Assembly (NCBI GenBank): GCA_948567375.1
Contig: OX419756.1
Span: 6,019,001 to 6,083,000, forward strand
DNA length: 64,000 nt
Direction: 5' to 3'
Source: Lunularia cruciata
Lineage: Eukaryota > Streptophyta > Marchantiopsida > Lunulariales > Lunulariaceae
Below, one piece after another: positions 1 to 10,989 of this stretch. A model generated the notes under the pieces. That model was given only the letters and a program-made list of their open reading frames with translations. It was not told the origin of the DNA and did not search any database. The first letter of the stretch is position 1, and each line of letters opens with the position of its first letter. A program made the translations under genes and the position numbers.

Positions 1-274
1 GGAAATTTAGAAGATCAAAGTGAATAGGCAAGGTAGACTCAATACCATATACCATTTGAAATAGAGAATATTTGGTGGAAGTCTTCATGGTTATCTTATA
101 CTCTCACAAAATTGCATGAATCTTGATGTTTAGCCTCCTTCATTTTTGCATCTTTGGCCAACATCATGCACAAGGTCTGATTGGTTCTCTTTGCCAAGCC
201 ATCGGAATGTGGCTTATAAGGTATAGTTACTCTATGTGTGATAGAGAAATGTCATAACATGGATGTAGTAATGC

Positions 275-505
275 CTATAAACTCTCCTCCTCTATCAAAA
301 CCAACTCCAAAGGGCACCCAAACCAAGTGATAAAGTGTTCATAAATAAATCTCCCAACTTCATCTTCATTCTTATCCCTCAATGGCCTAGCCTCAATCCA
401 CTTGGTAAGATAATCAGTAACTACACCAATGTACCAATTGTTACTTAGGGTTCTATTGAGAGGACCTACAAAATCAATTCCCCACTTCTCAAAAGGTCCT
501 AGCAA
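275..505 (-). pseudogene. Family A integrase core fragment
   Basis: The 76-residue open stretch begins with WGIDFVGPL and continues with VVTDYLTKWIEA and FGCPLELV. This is the start of the retroviral-type integrase catalytic core, including the first aspartate of the DDE triad (in GIDFVGP) and the second (in VVTDY). Integrase inserts the cDNA into the chromosome. The rest of the core, with the glutamate, would lie at 1-274, where only fragments are visible and the frame is broken. It follows RNase H in the normal gypsy order. Confidence 0.75.
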
Positions 506-659
506 TGGAATTATCTAAGTGGTGGAGTGGAGGTAGACTTTCTAGCAAAATCTTGACAAACATGACAAGTTTTGCAATACTCAAGATAATCCTTGAAAAT
601 CCCTCTCCAATGGTAACCTACATCTAGAATCTTCAAAGCAATCACCATTCATACAAATA

Positions 660-1034
660 TCATCCACATACTAAACCTGCATGAAACTCCTTTATGAGTA
701 TGATAGACTCTTTGTTATCCACTAGATCTTGGTGCAAGGGCCTTCCTCTCCCTAACATGCATCCTTTTTGGATAGTTACCTCTTGTAACAAATCCACAAT
801 CTCCTTGTACTCCATTGGAACCTCTTGAGTGATTGAGATGATCATGAGCTCCTCATTGGGGAAGGAATCATCCACTAGCTCATCTCCATCATGATCATAG
901 GCCCTAGATAACAAATCAACATTTGCATGTTTCTTTCTTGGCCTATCCTCAATGGTGTAATCATACTCAAACAAGAGTATCACCCACCTTGGTAACCTCC
1001 CTTCCATATTAGACTTGTTGAAAATGTACTTCAA
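660..1034 (-). pseudogene. Family A RNase H C-terminal fragment
   Basis: This 124-residue open stretch contains RLPRWVILLFEYDYTIEDRP followed by ANVDLLSRA. This matches the end of the gypsy RNase H domain, where W...L.E.D..I...G..N..AD.LSR is typical. RNase H removes the RNA template during reverse transcription. It continues the frame order from the reverse transcriptase upstream (1324-2566). The stretch at 1035-1323 should hold the RNase H core but is frame-broken. Confidence 0.7.
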
Positions 1035-1323
1035 AGCCTTGTGATCCGTGACAATATGGCTTTCCCTCCAATCAAGTAGTGTCTAAACTTCTTGAGACCA
1101 AAGATCACTACCAACCCTTCTCTCTTTGTGATAGAGTAGTTTTTTTTGTGCTAAAACCATTTGCATACTAGCATAAGCTATTGGTTGATCATGCCCATCT
1201 TGGTTTAATTGACTAAGAGCACATCCTATAGCAACATTTGAAGCATCAGTGTAGAGGATGAAAGGCTTACTCCAATCAGGTTTAGCAAGAATTGGAGCTA
1301 CAACAAGGGATTGCTTGAGCTAC

Positions 1324-2566
1324 TCAAAAGCTTTGAGAGCCTCCTTGTCCTCTAAAATCACCATGTATTCTTACATCTTTCTTCATGTAAATGTTCAATG
1401 CATAAGCCTTGTTGGAAAATGAGAAGATGAATCTCTGATAGTACCCAGCCATCCCCAAGAATTGGCATAAATTTGTCAAGCTTGAAGGGAATGGAAGATC
1501 TAAGATTTTTCTCATATTCTCAAGGTCAACCGCTATTCCATCCTTGGAGATGATGTGCTCCAAAAGTAGACCTTCTTCACAACCAAAAATGCACTTCTTT
1601 GGGTTCAGTTATGCATTTGCTTCATCCAAGCATTGCAAGAACTTTATTAGGTGCTCAAAATGCTCCTCCTTGCTCCCATAGACACAAAATTCATCAATGA
1701 AGTCTCTCATAAATTTCCCAATGAAAGGTTCAAATACCTTGTTCATGAATTTCTAGAATGTAGTGGGAGCATTGCAAAGCCCAAAAGGCATGACCTTGAA
1801 AGCATAAGTCCTCTGGTGCAATCTTGATTTGGTTATACCCACTATAACCATCTCCAAAATTGTACCTTTCATGACCTACAACCTCCTCCAAGATCTCATC
1901 AATGAATGGCAAAGTGTAATAGTCCTTCTTAGTAATAGCATTGAGATTCTTGTAAACCACACATACTCAAAGCTTGCCATTCTTTTTCTTCACAATCACA
2001 ATTGGAGACACTCATTCTGAATTCTCCACCTCAAAGATAAATCCAACTTCCTTGAGGTTATGAATCTGCTCCTTCACAACCAAAGAGATTTATGGACTAA
2101 TGCAATGTTGCTTTTGGTAGACAGGTCTTGCATGTGACTCTACTTCAATCTTGTGCTCCTCCAAGGTGACTTCCTTTAGATCCTTGTAGCTGAAAGCAAA
2201 CACATGGATGAACTTGTGGAAAATCTCCTCAAATTTTACCTTCTCATCCTTGGTAACATTTGGACCATACTTGAGGGTAGCTAACCTTCTCTCTACCTCC
2301 TCAAGTGTCAATGGTGATTTATCTGGGTCCTTCAAAACCTCTGGCTTAGGTGCAAAATCCATAACACACAAGGGATACACATTTGAATCCAATTCAGATT
2401 CATCCTCTTCCATAGAGGTCTCCTCATCCATGCTTGTGTCCACACCCAAAGCTCCTTCTTCAGAATCTGATTCCCAATAATCAGAAGATGGTGTATCTAA
2501 ATGTGAAGTGTTGGTGGTGTAAGTCACAAGAACTATGACTCTATGGTTTGATGGCCCAATCCTCAA
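1324..2566 (-). pseudogene. Family A reverse transcriptase, decayed
   Basis: Three open pieces together cover the RT. 2090-2566 holds an acidic linker and the N-terminal lead-in, ending HKIEVESHARPVYQKQH. 1730-1960 holds YKNLNAITKKDYYTLPFID and YNFGDGYSGYNQI, the fingers and first catalytic-aspartate region. 1324-1563 holds the connection segment GMAGYYQRFI. Between the last two, a frame reads DFIDEFCVYG at the position of the FxDD box, so the second catalytic aspartate reads as glutamate. The enzyme would make cDNA from element RNA; this copy cannot. Confidence 0.8.
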
Positions 2567-2719
2567 GTACCCTCTGTGCCATCAATCAATTGTGCATGTT
2601 GCTCTCAACCATGACCTCCCAAGAAATAAGTCATAGCTTGAATCCTTCAAGACTTGGAAAGTCATGAGATTTTGAACTCCCATAACTAAAACTACCACCT
2701 TGTCCATCACCCCTACTCG

Positions 2720-3349
2720 TCAAACTTGTTGTTTGTTTGCCATGCTCATCACAAATGTTGAAGGTCTTGAGATTATCATACCCAACTTCTTCATCAACCT
2801 TTCTGACATGGAATTCACTCCTGATCCTCCATCAACCAATCCATCCTTGATGTAGTGACCATTCACTCTCACATCAATCTTGGAGGCATATTCACAAGCT
2901 TCCCATGGTGCTAGCTTAGCATCCACCACCCCCATTGATATTAGAGCTTTTGCCTTCTTCTTCCTCTTGCTCCTTGTAGAACTTAAATTACCTTTAAGCT
3001 CTTTTCCCAAAGTAGGATTCAAAGCAATCAATTGGCCCTCTTTGATGTTAGCTTTGTGACTATCAACATCTTCCAAGACATTGTAGTTCCATTGTTGTTT
3101 TGAGACCAAGAAGTCCTCCATCCCCAACTTCTTCCTTGGAGTCTTTGCTGTTGATAGTATTGAAGTGTTTGTGCGAGTGCTCCTAGTAGACATAGGATTA
3201 TCCTTGCTTGGAGTAAATCCTTGAGAAGAGTGAACATCCTCTGCAAAACGAGCTCTTTTCTTCTCTTGTGCCAAAAGCTCCAAATTAAGACCCTTGGAAT
3301 TTGAGCACTCTCCCTTCTCCCTTCTCCCTTCTCTTGCTCTCAACCACAT
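2720..3349 (-). pseudogene. Family A aspartic protease region
   Basis: The 209-residue open frame ends in a segment reading VNGHYIKDGLVDGGSGVNSMSE, with LVDGGSGVN at the place of the active-site D(T/S)G loop. The DGG form is familiar from some plant gypsy proteases. The upstream half is basic and low complexity (KRKKKAKAL), probably the gag-protease linker. The protease would cut the element polyprotein. It directly abuts the gag frame at 3350. Confidence 0.65.
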
Positions 3350-4216
3350 CTATAGATGGTATCCCCTTACCTTTTTTGGATTAGGAGCCACTTGGGTTTC
3401 ACTACCTCCCTCTTTCCCTCTATTTGCTCCCTCATAACTCCTTCCTCCATGGTAAGTGGAATATGTGCAATTCCTTTGGATATGGCCTCTTCCTTCCCAA
3501 CCAAAACAATTCCTCTCATTAAAATTGTTGGTTGGATGGCCTCCTCTATATGGATAACTTCTGTAACTCCTAGGCCCTCTCCCCACATTCTGATCCACCT
3601 CTCTCTTCTCCCATAATTGCACCAAATTGATCTTGAGATCTACAAGTTGTTCTGTGATGGTTTGAACTGGATCCTTTGGTGGAGGTGCAAGAATTGGAGC
3701 AACTACTACTTGGGGTGCAACCCTTGCCACCAAAGTATCATAAGTTCCACCATACTTGTAACCTTGAGGAGGATGCACAACCTCCTTCACCACCAAATCA
3801 CTCTCATCCCCTTCCAAACTCTCCTCCATGCAAATTGCAATCTTGATAGCCCCAACCTTAGAAGAAGGTTTCTCATATCTCACCTTGCTTCTAATTTGTG
3901 GTCTCAATCCTCCCATAAAATTCTTGGTGAGCATGGCTCCTATGCCAATCATAGTAGTCTCCACATCATCCCCACCCTTCTTCAACATTATGCAAAATTT
4001 GGACTCTAACTTTTCCACTCTTTCCACATATACTCTCACTTTCTCTCCATACCCTTGTTTAAGAAAGGTTACCTCACTCATCAATCTCCCATAACTCTCA
4101 TCCGGAAAAAAGTTCTCAATGAGTGTTGAAGTCAAACTGTCCCAAGACTCTTCTTCCTCATTGCTCCTCTCTCTTTTGGTATTCTGACTCATACCATGTA
4201 AGTACTGCATCCTCAA
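3350..4216 (-). pseudogene. Family A gag (capsid and damaged zinc knuckle)
   Basis: This is a 288-residue open frame. The N-terminal third, with WDSLTSTLIENFFPDE and EKVRVYVERVEKLESKF, fits the retrotransposon gag capsid domain. Near the C terminus CFGWEGRGHIQRNC is a CCHC zinc knuckle whose second cysteine has become tryptophan. Gag packages element RNA into virus-like particles. The frame is the longest intact piece of family A. It is followed immediately by the protease frame, as expected of a gag-pol element. Confidence 0.75.
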
Positions 4217-4541
4217 GAAATCTCATAATAATGAGGCCCACTCATTCTCTCCTATGCAAGCTCTCTTCAAGTCTCTAACAAAGGCCTCTACATCTTTATC
4301 ATCCTTGCCAAAGAAACTAGAAGTTTCCCATATTAATCCCTCACTATCTTTCTTTCCTCTCAATTTTTGTTTTCTTTTTCTCTTGTCTTTTCTCTCACTC
4401 TATAACTAATAGAGTATAGACATGACTAACACCATCTAAGGATAATCCACCCTAGGGAACACAAAAGTTTCAGGTTGCTCCAAGATTTCTATAGCAGCAT
4501 CAAATCCTAGAGTGCATATTAATCAACCTCTCATGGATATT

Positions 4542-5202
4542 TTATCCATAAGTTGAAAGATTGTCTCCATCACTAATCTTGAGAACTAGTTGATGAAGGT
4601 GGTAGTATTTTGTAGCTATACTAAGACTCTCTCCAAGAGCCTTCACCAAAGTCTCCAAAAATGCTTTTACTCCACTACACTCATGTCCTTTTGGAAGTCC
4701 TTTCACTCTACAAACCCCACACAACTCCTCGGTCTTAGATTTTCTCCTTCCCAATCTTGGTGAAGAAGGTCCAACATGCAAACTAAAGTCAAGTAAGCCT
4801 CTCCTTTCTCTCAATCTCTTGCTCTCAAAGGTCAATGGACATAAACTTGCCTTATGTCCCTTCTCTCTACATAGAAAGCACTTAGACTCACTCTTTCCTC
4901 CAAGTGGTGTAGATTTTTTTATCTTCTCAACACTCTTCAAATTCTATTGTAAACTCTCTTTTCCTCAAATATACCCCTACAATCACCTCAAACCCTTGGG
5001 GACCTTGCATAGTCTCAGTTTCCACTCTTGACCACACTGTATGTTCCCAAGATGAATCTAAACATTCAAACATGCTTTTTGTTGCTCTCAAACTACTCAT
5101 GCATGAGATCTCAACTTTGCAGAATTGACCCTTCCTCACAATCTCATTCAAATCTCTCAATTGGTATGTCATAGTCCTTTGATATTTTTCACACTTGATC
5201 AC
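4542..5202 (-). pseudogene. Family A extra ORF upstream of gag with two zinc-binding motifs
   Basis: Two overlapping open pieces (4927-5202 and 4542-4940) lie between the leader and gag. The second contains CFLCREKGHKASLC, an intact CX2CX4HX4C knuckle, and later CGVCRVKGLPKGHEC, a CX2CX8HXC motif. Ordinary gypsy gag already has its own knuckle at about 3480-3520 in this copy, so this looks like an additional protein or a long N-terminal gag extension. I do not recognise the family. It may bind nucleic acid, given the zinc motifs. Confidence 0.4.
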
Positions 5203-5907
5203 AACTTCAGGTCATCTGTTGCTACAAAATCTCAGATCTTTTCATGGAGCTATTTGGCCTAGACATCTTTCTATTCAGCATACATATTTCAGATTTGGTC
5301 TAAAAACTACCCCCCTCACTTAAAAAACTCATAACTCCTTGCGCAAGAATGATCTTTCTCTAATTTTTGTATCAAAAGGTAGGATATAATGCAATTAATT
5401 TTCTAGGAAAATTTTAGAGCAATACACTAAAAAATGAAGAAATGGCAAACTCTGTACAATTTTCTAGAGAGCATGCAATTGCGGGAGACGTTTACCCTAT
5501 CAACTTAAAAAAATTCTAGCCCAATGCGCATAGTAGCTCTCACAATAATTCCAAGTGTGATAACTGAAAGACAACCAAAGCTATCATGTTTAGAGATCCC
5601 AAGTCCAAATCTCAAACTTGAGATTTTGCCCAAAATCACCTTAATCTCCAAAATCTACAATCCACCTTACACACTCTCAAAATCTTCTCATGTGTACAAG
5701 ATGTACAAAATCACCTCAAAGACATCAATGTATAAAAATGGACAACAATGTTTAAAAATGGATCTTGGTTCTCTAACATAAGTTCAGCCCTCTCCTCTTC
5801 TAATTTTCTCTCAAAGTGAGCTCTCATAGCCTTCTTTTGCCTAATGTAGAATTGAACACGGAACATTATCTTACCTTTTAGAGAGGACATGGCAACATAA
5901 CCAAAAA
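5203..5907 (-). other. Family A untranslated leader
   Basis: This interval lies between the 5' LTR and the first coding remains. No domain is recognisable in any frame. The primer-binding site would lie just left of 5908; the sequence there (TTTTTGGTTATG on the minus strand) is only a poor match to a tRNA 3' end. Confidence 0.5.
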
Positions 5908-6594
5908 TGTGAGCTGGCATGTCTCTCACTCAAGATGAACCTCTGATGGCTATTATGGTAGCACACCATGGACTAAGAAGGCAAGTAACCCCAACTCCAT
6001 CATACTCCTCCAAGGCTAACACTCCAAGACTCAAGACATTGCTCACTAGAGAACTCAATGAGAGAGATAGTTGCAAATGAACGGATGATGAGTACTTCTT
6101 CACCCCTTGTTTATATACTTGTGAAATAGTTAAGCACCAAAGTCACTAATTACCATAGTAATTTAAGTTACTAGGCTAAAAGTCAAGTAAAGTCAAAAAG
6201 TAAAAAGAAATATCCATTCACATGGGCATATTCCACTAGCATGTGATCTTATCTTGACCCAACCACTAAGTCAAGGATTTCTTCACATACGCTATCCTTG
6301 GACTTTAGAAGAATCCAAAACAAAAAGGCTTGCAGGCCCAAGAATTCTCAACTCTTCTTCAAAGCCAAACACCTAGAATAATACAAAATCAACACACTAG
6401 AATCCAAAATAGTGGTGCTCATCTTTTCCACTTCCTCTAAAGTATGGTCCCATTTATCTTAGCTATGACTAAATTTAGCTAATCATGACTAATGTAGAAC
6501 CATCATTTCTCTTTATATAAATAATATCACTCAAGTACTTGTAATACCAAGCCAAATATCACAATACCACACACATGCACAACGGGGTGTTATA
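5908..6594 (-). repeat. Family A 5' LTR
   Basis: The 687-bp LTR is defined by comparison with the opposite-orientation solo copy at 25654-26330; the two align along their whole length with scattered substitutions. On the minus strand it starts TATAACACCCC (TGTAACACCC in the other copy) and ends GCTCACA. A TATA box (TATATAAAC) is visible on the minus strand near 6110-6120, and in the same place in the solo copy. The flank beyond 6594 is a family B element. Confidence 0.85.
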
Positions 6595-7442
6595 GTTCCA
6601 TATTCCTTACTATGCAAATATGTACCCTAATTGCCCCACTTTCCTTCCATACAAGAAGTTAAACCTTGTCCAACACTCATTGATGGTATGAAGGAATATG
6701 ATTTCAGACGCATTCTCCAAAAATGCATCCGTGGTACCCGCCATCCGCATGTGAAATATATTATATATTAAAAAGAGTACCTATTGTATGAGGCAACATG
6801 GGAGCCAGTAGCTAACTTGACTTGTGCACATGTGTTAGTGTAATCTTTTGAGTAACAGCTTTACAACAGGATGTTACGTCCTCAAAGGAGGGAGGTTTGT
6901 AATACTATTAGCTAGACATATTATTTAAAGGTGAAAATTGGCTTTGTAATATCTGAAAGAATAGTATATATGATGGTCTAAGTAGATCAAATAGAAGTGT
7001 CACCAAAAGAAGTACTTCCACTAATAGGGTAGAGGTCAAAAACACTCTAAAAACTTTAGAGCTAATTTTGGAAGCCTAAATAGATAAATTAGACCTCAAA
7101 AATGGAATGAATGTTCCCCTTGGGTTTAAAAGTCATTGCCTTCCTCCTTCCATGTTTGTCTCATCAAGAGCTTTCCAATGATACTTCACCCATACTATTT
7201 TGAGTTTCATATAAAGAGATTCTCTAAAGATTCCCTTTGGTCAAACTTGTTTGACCAACCATATATGACAATGACCAACATGTCACCCATCCATGCATCT
7301 AATCCAAAAGTGGAGTTCCCTTTGAGGAGATCCTCCTTGCTATATAATAAAGACAAGGTGCTCTTTTAGGAGCTTCGAAGTATTGAGTATTGAAGCCTTG
7401 TGTTTCTTCTCTTGTGGGTTCTCTTGTCCTCGGAACATTACA
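6595..7442 (+). mobile_element. Family B 3' end: chromodomain remnant and 3' LTR, plus strand
   Basis: The segment 6700-6870 is the plus-strand counterpart of the B chromodomain at 15850-15960 (EATWEPV-like reading). It is followed by a purine-rich tract (AAAGGAGGGAGG, 6883-6894) and an LTR at 6898-7442 that begins TGTAATACTATTAGC and ends CATTACA. The LTR is shorter (545 bp) than the 742-bp B LTR at 21584-22325. The 5' part was displaced leftwards by the family A insertion. The right edge abuts family D' sequence at 7443, so this B copy had inserted into D'. Confidence 0.75.
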
Positions 7443-8200
7443 GTAAAACAGCTTTGGGCTATTCAACAAGGCTCACCACTACCATATGTGATTTGGCAAT
7501 CGCTACCAATGTTTGAGACTGGCACACAACATCCAAGATATCATCTACAATAAGTGGTCTAGCCTTTAAATCCTATCATAGGCATATTGTAAAACCTCTC
7601 TAAGTAAGAAGTTTGTCCACCAAAGACAAAGACGGTGAGCCCATGATCCAACTATGGTTCCATCCAACAACACTACAAGTCCTATCCAAGAATGGACCTA
7701 ATGTGTACTCGCCACCACTAGGGTACAAGAATTGCCCATCAAAGGTGCATTCTCTAAATTTTAGGCTAGAGAACCGGCTGGTTGAACCTAGAGATATCAT
7801 AATATATGTAACATCTCCCAAAACACACCAAAACAAAGATCTTGTAGATCTAGACTTTGGCTAGCGAGGGTATGTCCTTGACATGGTGATCCAAAAATCA
7901 CCAAATGAATGGGACCATGTCTCTCTAGATCCTACGCCTTCAACAAGGAAATGTCTATTGGTAGGGTCTTTTGGTAATCCTTGACTATTGACATTGGTAA
8001 TAACTTTGGATATTGTTAGGTTAAGTGTGCCACATGATATAGAGAGATTCACTTAGCAATCTCATGTTTCTCCAAATACAAGTACATTTGAACTCATATG
8101 TTTCCTTGTAGTACTTAAGCTAGTCCAATATTGATCCTACCAAAAAACTCAAATAAGCATACTCCCTCTATTTGAGATTGCAAAGCAATAAGTGTGGTAT
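7443..8200 (-). pseudogene. Family D' C5-cytosine DNA methyltransferase, N-terminal two thirds
   Basis: Frames on the minus strand give the ordered C5-MTase motifs. EFFGRINIGLA near 8120-8160 is motif I (S-adenosylmethionine binding). IHLVIFGSPCQGHT near 7865-7905 is motif IV with the catalytic cysteine of the PCQ triad. NLENAPLMG near 7739-7765 is motif VI (ENV family, here ENA). GSWAHRLCLWW near 7620-7660 is motif VIII with its arginine changed to tryptophan. Motifs IX and X are absent because the copy stops at 7443. The enzyme family transfers a methyl group to C5 of cytosine in DNA. Several frameshifts and stops make it inactive. The sister copy at 27270-28260 carries the later motifs. 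Confidence 0.8.
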
Positions 8201-8313
8201 CCAAAGGCAACAAGTTAATAAGGTAATAGACTCTAGAAGTTCATCCTCACATTAGTCTTTTGGTGGTAAAAAGGCTCTACTCCAAGCCTATTATACCAAT
8301 TGATCCGCATGTG

Positions 8314-8318
8314 GTTGC
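8314..8318. repeat. GTTGC target-site duplication of element C (pair with 13938-13942)
   Basis: GTTGC directly precedes the left LTR of C and is repeated directly after the right LTR. Family D' sequence continues across the two copies, so this is a genuine 5-bp insertion duplication. Confidence 0.9.
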
Positions 8319-8740
8319 TGTAAAAGACCAAATCCGACGAGAGAAATAGGAGAATGGAAACTCACATTGGGACACTTGAATGAGGGAAAAATCCGAATGC
8401 CTAGCATGAGCTTTGGCTTTGGTATTTATAAGTAGCATACAAGGCCCTTGAGAAGCTTCTCAAGAAGCTTCCTTGAGCCGCTTTCTTAGAGTGCGAGCCA
8501 AGTTAACTAGGAAGCTTCTCAAGAAGCTTCCTTCTAGAAGTTGCCTACTTGGCATGTAAGCTAAGCTAGTTAGAAGCTTCTAGAAGCTTCCTTCTAGAAG
8601 CTACCTGCTTGGAGTGCAAGTTAATTAGTTGAAAGCTTCCCAAGAAGCTTCCTTGATGCTTTTGGAATATTCTATGCTAATTTGGCTTATTCTCTACTAT
8701 TAGCCTTACTAACTATGTCGCTAAACTCCATATTGTTACA
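8319..8740 (-). repeat. Family C 3' LTR with heat-shock-element arrays
   Basis: The 422-bp LTR starts (plus strand) TGTAAAAGACC and ends TTGTTACA. It carries a minus-strand TATAAATA box at 8423-8430. Upstream of it in transcription sense are clusters of GAAnnTTC units at 8452-8471, 8511-8539, 8573-8599 and about 8630-8650. At 8573-8590 four GAA/TTC units alternate with exact 5-bp phasing, which is the canonical heat-shock factor binding site. Confidence 0.9.
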
Positions 8741-8900
8741 TATTCCTCCATCGCTAGTTGGTGACGTCCTTTTCTCCATTGAAGCTTCAAACTCTTGGAT
8801 GGCCATTTGGGCATTTTGGAGGTGAGAAAGAGGTTCCCATGTGGCATCATGAAGGGAGTACCCTTTCCAAAGGACCTTGTACTCCATATGGTGGCGGCGT
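8687..8900 (-). pseudogene. Family C chromodomain
   Basis: The open frame starts MEYKVLWKGYSLHDATWEPL and then reads NAQMAIQEFEAS. YKVLWKGY...ATWEP is the chromodomain signature at the C terminus of chromovirus integrases, which recognises histone marks and directs insertion. The frame runs into the 3' LTR at 8740, as is common in this group. Confidence 0.8.
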
Positions 8901-9082
8901 CCTTGTTGGATGTGGCAATGTGCAAAGATACTATCAACTTCATACTCCTTGTGATCATTGATAGGGATAGGGGGAGGAGGAGGTTGGACTCAAGAGGAGA
9001 AAGAAGAAGGGTTAGGAACAAAGGGTTTCAACTTGGAAACATGAAAGACAGGATGGATGCGCATATGACAAGGCAAGGCAAG

Positions 9083-10173
9083 TCAATAAGCAATAGGAGA
9101 GACAATTTGGATGACATCAAAAGGTCCTATCCAATTAGGGGCAAGTTTACAAACTTGGGTATCAAGTGGGATGGTTCGGTTACTAGAGGATAACATAACT
9201 TTATCACCAACTTCAAAGGTGAGATCACAATGATGATGGTCCACATATTGTTTTTGACAATTCTGAGTAACAAAGAGGTGAGATTTGGCTTGTTGGAGAG
9301 ATTGAGAGATGGTGGTCAAGAAGGTTGAAGTATGGGGACTTGAGACGGAGGAGGAGCAAGAAGAGAATCTAGGACAAGCGGATCTTGGCCAAAATTGAGA
9401 AAGAAAGGAGAGAATCCGGTGCTTGCCTATTCAGAATTATTGTATACAAACTCCACAGCTGCAAGACATTGATCCCAATTGGTATGGTGAATGTTGAAAA
9501 AGGCACAAACCATATCTCCAAAGTGCAATTTGCACGTTCAGTTTGTCCATCAATTTGAGGATGATGGGTTGTGGACAAAGCAAGCTTGGTGCCAAGTAGC
9601 TAGAAGAGTGCTTGCCAAAACTTTCCAGTGAAGCAAGGATCACGGTCGAAGATGAGTACATGTGGCATCCCATGATGTTTGACAACATTATCAAATAGAG
9701 TTGCCCAAGGTTTGAGCATCCACAATATTATCTGTTGGTGTCAAATGGATTTGCTTACTAAGCTTATCCACAAATACCACAATTATTGTGTGACCTTGTT
9801 GTGTCTTGGGTAAGGAGGTGATGAGATCTAAGCTCACATATTCCAAACAAGTAGCTGGAATGGGAAGTGGCTGAAGGAGTCCACTCGGCTTTTGGTTACT
9901 GGCCTTGTTACGTTGACAACTCTCACACGATAAGACAAAGTCCCAAACATCTTATGTCATGTTGGGCCACCACCATTGGCGTTAGAGGGTGCCCAAGGTC
10001 TTGTCCACTCCCATGTGACGAGCTATTGGTAAATCATGGGCTTCTTGAAGGCGCACAAGTTGAAGATCACCTTTGGTTGGAACACATATCTGGTCTACAT
10101 GGAATAGAAGGCCTTCCTTGAAGGAGAAGGTGTTGTAATCCTTGTTGCATGCTGTCAGACAACCATGTACCAT
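9083..10173 (-). pseudogene. Family C integrase, fragmented
   Basis: Open pieces at 9982-10173 (EAHDLPIARHMGVDKTL, the zinc-binding HHCC domain start), 9369-9578 (STTHHPQIDGQTERAN, end of the catalytic core with its conserved TDGQTER-type block and glutamate) and 9083-9319 (FEVGDKVMLSS, the C-terminal GPF/Y-type region) give all three integrase domains in order. Frameshifts separate them. Integrase would insert the cDNA. Confidence 0.8.
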
Positions 10174-10199
10174 TTGAAAGAAGGGATCTTGTTGTAGAG

Positions 10200-10935
10200 C
10201 TGATTGAAACTAGTTATGGACCTTGGGGTCAATTGACACCGTCGTAATTGCCGCCGTGATGAGAGGAAGAGTCTTCAAATCAGGTTGTTGTGATAGAGCA
10301 TCAGGGATGACATGGAACCAACCTGGTTTGTACTCAAGTTTGATGTCAAACAATTGGAGTTGCTCTTCCCATCAATGATGTCAACTCTTCATGTGCTCCA
10401 AGTGTAGGGTCTGCAACAATGGCTTGTGATCAGTTTGCATGATCACTTGTTTCCCCAAGAGATAATGCCTCCATACCTTGGTGGCATATACCATTGCAAG
10501 TTGTTCCCAATCTCAAGCAGAGTAATTTCTTTAAGTTGTATTTAGTCGGCAAGACAGAAAGGCAATGGGATGTAGTCCATCTGGAAATTCTTGTTGCAAC
10601 ACAACTCCAATTGCAAAGTTAGAAGCATCAAAATCAACCACACAAGGTAGTTGAGGATCATATGATTGAAGAATGGGTCTTGAAGACACCATATGCTTTA
10701 ACTTCTAGAATTCTTCTTCATGGTTGGTGGTCCACTGGAAGCTCAAGTTCTTTCCTAAGAGGTCAGTAAATGGTGCAGCCACATGAGCATAATAGTAGAT
10801 GAACCATTGGTAAAAGCTTGCCAATCTATTGAATGCCCGTACTTCTATAGCATCCTTCAGGGTAGGCCAATAAGTAATGGCCTTGATCTTCTCTTCTTCC
10901 ATCTGGATCTCCTCAGATGAGATCTTATGTCCCAA
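10200..10935 (-). pseudogene. Family C RNase H and RT connection
   Basis: The piece at 10705-10935 begins MGHKISSEEIQMEEEKI and reaches SFQWTTNHEEEF, the RT thumb-to-RNase H connection. Lower coordinates carry the RNase H region in broken frames, before the integrase. It follows the RT frame (10990-12060). Confidence 0.65.
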
Positions 10936-10989
10936 GAAGGTAACCTCATTTTGCCAAAAGGCTCACTTTGACTTCTTGCAATAAAATTT

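Larger units (their letters stand above)
1..6594 (-). mobile_element. Family A Ty3/gypsy LTR retrotransposon, 3' part cut by the window edge
   Basis: Reading the minus strand from 6594 downwards the order is LTR, leader, an extra zinc-finger ORF, gag, protease, reverse transcriptase, RNase H and integrase, which is Ty3/gypsy order. Each domain survives only as open fragments separated by stops and frameshifts, so the copy is dead. The 5' LTR is at 5908-6594; the 3' LTR lies left of the window. The outer edge at 6594/6595 abuts the 3' end of a plus-strand family B element, so A inserted into that older copy. A solo LTR of the same family sits at 25654-26330 in the opposite orientation and helps define the ends. 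Confidence 0.85.

Noticed and set aside
2208-2480. Plus-strand serine-rich frame
   Set aside because: It is the antisense shadow of the acidic pre-RT linker of family A on the minus strand.
8452-8660. Repeated AAGCTTC palindromes as a CRISPR-like or satellite array
   Set aside because: Spacing is irregular and the units lie inside an LTR promoter; heat-shock elements explain them better.
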